The translations under genes and the position numbers were made by a program. Below, piece by piece: positions 60,944-64,000 of a DNA stretch of 64,000 nucleotides. Source of the stretch: Aurifilum marmelostoma (taxonomy: Eukaryota > Ascomycota > Sordariomycetes > Diaporthales > Cryphonectriaceae); contig JAMXSV010000001.1 in NCBI GenBank assembly GCA_027559495.1, forward strand, positions 496,001 through 560,000, read 5' to 3'. Under the pieces are notes generated by a model. It was given only the letters and a program-made list of their open reading frames with translations, ran no database searches and was not told the origin of the DNA. The stretch's first letter is position 1, and each line of letters opens with the position of its first letter.

Positions 60944-62607
60944 ATGGTCTTGTCAATCGACACTGCAGCGCGCTCTGCGCTGAGCACCATGTGTCGGCAA
61001 TGCGCCAGGTCCACGGCAAAGCAAATGTCACGACTGGCGCCGTCGATGACGAGGACGATGCACTCAGGCAAGCCTGCAAGGACAGCAGACAAGACTCTGC
61101 ACATGCCGAGATCGCATGGCATCACAAGATCATCCTCGAGCTTCGCGCAGGCAGCACATGCCTTTGCGTCGAGACACAACGGGGCGAACGACGAGACCTC
61201 GGGAGGAAAGCGCATCCTCGCCCAAGACGACCTCTTCCATTCGTATACCAACTCACCGATCCCCGAGATGCGCCAGCGAGCTGCCTTTATGCGACAGCAT
61301 GCGTACTGTCCTTGTCCGGACCACCGACCGACAAGACTCTCAGAGAGCGGCCAGCCACTGCGCCAGTCACCAGAGAGCGCACAGTTGCCCCCGGCGCACG
61401 TCGACTTCGAGTGCCCTGACTGTGGCGTGCCCGTATACTGCTCCAAGGAGCACTGGATGGCGGACTACGAGGCCCATTTGGAGGTTTGCGATACGCTGAG
61501 ACAGATTAACGAGGACGACCACGACTTGCGCTCGGGCAGATTCTTCCCAGAATTTGAGTATGCGGGGCCACAGCTGGAAGAGGCCATGGTGAACATGACC
61601 AACTGGGATACGTTTCTGTATACGAGAAGTTTCCAGGCAATCAATTCGGACCGCAGTATGAGGCAGGCGACGAGGATATTGACGTACCCTGTCACGGTGG
61701 GGAGTATCCTGCATGAGCTCAGTCCGTACAGCTTGCGGCAGGACAGCAGGCTGACCCCCGAGGGACTCAAGAGCTTCAGTGGTATGTTGTTGTCGTCATC
61801 TTTGATCTGAACCCTGCTTGCAGAACTTGTATGGCTGATGCTCGCATTCATAATATAGCTTTACGGTACACGCTGCATCCTCCGAGATCAGGTGGTGGCA
61901 CTGGGGTCAAGAACCTGCGCCTCGAGGCACCGCCAGTCCGGCTGTTCATCTTGGGTGCACGCGCGGAGTCCTCTCTGCCGCGTGACGCCTGGGTTCAGCT
62001 AGCACACCTCTTTCCTCGCTCCAGTTTCCACCTTATCTTTATCGGCCCTGAGGCAATGGCCAACCGGGACGACGAGTTTCCCCCTCCCGGAGAGGACACC
62101 AGGAAATCCATACGGCGCTGTAGTCGAGCGGCCTTGGCACAGCATGAAGATCAGCACGATTGTGGACTACTACCACAACATTCACCGGACCGGCTACTTT
62201 TACCCATACGACCCCTACTTTGACTGCTTCGTCCTGTTCCACCCCGGTCTGGGCCACCCTGCCAGCTCGCATGAGTGGGCCGAGACGGTGCCGATGCTGC
62301 TCGAGACCAAGGCACCTATCATCGTGACGGGCTACACGCAGTACGATATGGAGAGGGATATCGAGTGGGTCAACAAGACGGCTGCTGGCGAGTTCGACCT
62401 CCTGATGAAGCCTGGCGAGAACATCTTCCGCAGCTTAAGGTGGGATCTGAACGACATGGACCCTCAGGATATCACTTGCGGCAACTGGGGTGCCTGGGCA
62501 TTCCGCGGCAAGAGGTAGGTCTTTACCAGTATCCGAATCTGCTAAATGTGTGCAAATCACTGATTCAACTCCACAGGTACGAGACGACGAGGAAGGACGC
62601 CGAGTAG
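60944..62607 (+). CDS. MSS51: MSS51-type mitochondrial translation regulator of COX1
   Basis: Exons 60944-61781, 61859-62514 and 62577-62607 (all GT-AG, in phase) give about 507 aa after allowing one surplus base. Mss51 activates COX1 mRNA translation and assists Cox1 assembly at the inner mitochondrial membrane. The N-terminus is basic and Ser-rich, compatible with a presequence. A half zinc finger of the MYND type (CPDCGVPVYCSKEHW...HLEVC) follows. The C-terminal domain has ALRYTLHPP, IGPEAM.NRDDEFP, FDCFVLFHPGLGHPASSHEW, MERDIEWV and the ending KRYETTRKDAE. Within exon 2 the frame shifts by one at the C5 run 62080-62084. ATG 60989 is an alternative start. Confidence 0.92.
62080..62084 (+). 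other. C5 run with apparent +1 frameshift in MSS51
   Basis: Before the run the frame reads NRDDEFP; after it, only the next frame gives the expected LPERTPGNPYGAVVE leading into the conserved MKISTIVDYYH. Four Cs instead of five would restore collinearity with the family. Confidence 0.75.
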
Positions 62608-63750
62608 AGAGACGCACAGCCTGCCTTTCCAAAAAGAGATATCAAAGCGGCTATTCTACAGATTGCAGTTCATATTGTGTATGTATGTGTATATCATTGT
62701 GACTGACAAAGTCGAGAATGTCCGTTGGTGCTGATGGAGGGCAGTACTGGGTGTATCCGACATTTCGAGGCATTCGGACCAGGTGACTGCTCCATGATGG
62801 CCACGTGTTTGTTGTAGTATCAGGGCGGGCTCGTCATTACCACAGTTCCCGCCCGTGAGTCCGGGGGAGCTTTAGGCGAGACGACTGCTTAGAACTCTGC
62901 CGAAAATTTGGTGTTTAAGAAGGCCGAGATTTTTTTTTTTGGGGGGATGGGAATGGGCTTTTTAACCGGAGGACCGGTGTTATGCTGTCCCCTGGCCGAA
63001 CTTCGTCGAGATAGTCATCCTGGGGCGCACCATGTCAGTTCAAGCAGACCTCAATATGATGTGTGAATGCGCGAGTCGGCCTTGAGCTTCTCGATCTTCT
63101 AGTGGCCCGAAGCTATTGGCTGTTGTAACCATCGAGCAGTATACGCTGCAACGATGGGAGTATTGGATAGTACCTAAGAAATCCAGACCGTAGAAGGAAT
63201 CTTGAATACTCTGATCCAAACATAGAGATATTACTATTCATGATACATGTTAAGACTAAGTGAGGTGTGGTGGCCTGGGTGAGTAAGAGTAATTCATGTG
63301 TACTAAGGACCTATAGTTTATACCACTGAAACCCTAACCCGTTGGTGAATGGGCGCTGTACAAGCCACTACAGTTTGCATCACGTCACCCAAAGATTCAG
63401 GTTCCTTCCCTTATGTACTCAAACCACAAGTTGTTCCTTCCTCATAGAACCACCACGATGCGATGATGATTATGTAATAGAGAAAGGGACTCTCGACAAT
63501 ATGAGCTGAATCCTGTCCAATGACACTATATGTGAATCACAGACGACTGGATCTCATCACCGGGTCTGGCAGAGTGGCAGAGTCATGTTGATGTGGTAAT
63601 CATTACGTGCCTGGGAACTAACTGAGCGTATGTGTATTAACTGTACCTGCCAAACGCCTCGTCCCGATAAATCCAGTGCCTCCTCATCTCGTCTGGACAC
63701 GATACAAACGCCAGTCCCTCACTCAAACCACCTCCACCATACACACCACC
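62608..63750. other. MSS51-THI6 intergenic region
   Basis: No gene supported. I looked for the conserved bases of a thiamine pyrophosphate riboswitch (CTGAGA and ACCTGATCTGG) and did not find them. A T10/G6 junction lies near 62931-62946. Confidence 0.5.
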
Positions 63751-64000
63751 ATGGCTTCTTCGTTGAACAGGACCCCTCCGGACAGGCCGGATTACAGACT
63801 CTACCTGGTCACAGACTCCACGCCTGCGATACTCGGCGCCAAGGACATCTGTGACGTCGTCGACCGCGCGATCCAAGGCGGCGTCACCATTGTGCAGTAC
63901 AGGGACAAGACAAGCGATACAGGCGTGCTCGTCTCGACTGCGAGGAGGCTCCTTGAGGTCACGAGGAGACATGGTATTCCATTGCTCATCAACGACAGGG
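63751..64000 (+). CDS. THI6: Thiamine-phosphate synthase / hydroxyethylthiazole kinase, 5' part only
   Basis: The frame opens at ATG 63751 (MASSLNRTPPDRPDYRLYLVTDS) and runs off the right window edge, so about 83 residues are seen. They form the start of a thiamine-phosphate synthase barrel: YRLYLVTDST, AIQGGVTIVQYRDK (pyrophosphate/substrate loop) and IPLLINDR, the characteristic order of ThiE. In fungi this domain is fused to hydroxyethylthiazole kinase (THI6), which lies beyond the edge and cannot be confirmed. The product condenses the pyrimidine and thiazole moieties to thiamine phosphate. Confidence 0.9.
   Translation, partial: MASSLNRTPPDRPDYRLYLVTDSTPAILGAKDICDVVDRAIQGGVTIVQYRDKTSDTGVLVSTARRLLEVTRRHGIPLLINDR

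Noticed and set aside
62608..63750. Possible thiamine pyrophosphate riboswitch upstream of THI6
   Set aside because: The conserved CTGAGA and ACCTGATCTGG-type cores were not seen. Fungal TPP switches are mainly known in other thiamine genes.

Overview
The window comes from a filamentous ascomycete, most likely a Pezizomycotina species of the Sordariomycetes type. The genes have short GT-AG introns (about 55-210 nt), fungal housekeeping products (PEX3, BET5, SAR1, the ATP synthase delta subunit, RSE1, MSS51, THI6), and the left quarter carries the TA-rich decay expected from repeat-induced point mutation (RIP).

Region 1 (1-16560) is a transposon nest, severely AT-rich and full of TAA/TAG/TA steps. 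Two full-length Ty3/gypsy-type LTR retrotransposons of one family, both oriented on the minus strand, are nested: element B (4809-12503, 532-bp LTRs, 5-bp target duplication ATTGG) sits inside the reverse transcriptase region of element A (1164-16560). Without B, element A is almost the same length as B. A third, inverted and truncated copy lies at 1-1163. Next to the 3' LTR of each full copy is an extra ORF remnant on the opposite strand (plus), which encodes a coiled-coil type protein.

Region 2 (16561-43444) is ordinary euchromatin: PEX3 (+), BET5 (-), a CaMKK/SAK1-like kinase (+), a HAL4/SAT4-like kinase (-), a patatin/TGL-type lipase (-), SAR1 (-) and a large acidic protein of unknown function (-). 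A gene-poor stretch lies at 27.8-35.1 kb.

Region 3 (43445-50006) is 6.5 kb in which I see no supportable gene.

Region 4 (50007-64000) holds the ATP synthase delta subunit (+), a zinc-ribbon coiled-coil protein with one in-frame TAG (+), a RING-like/LysM protein (+), RSE1 (-), MSS51 (+) and the 5' part of THI6 (+, cut by the window edge).

The genes do not form a pathway cluster; they are neighbours serving peroxisome biogenesis, ER-Golgi traffic, nutrient and ion signalling, lipid mobilisation, splicing, mitochondrial translation and thiamine synthesis. Four otherwise convincing genes (both kinases, the LysM gene, MSS51) each contain one apparent surplus base in a G/C homopolymer. This looks more like a systematic sequence artefact than four independent lesions, and any gene model here should allow for it. 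Exon boundaries were derived by hand from splice signals, phase and remembered family sequences.
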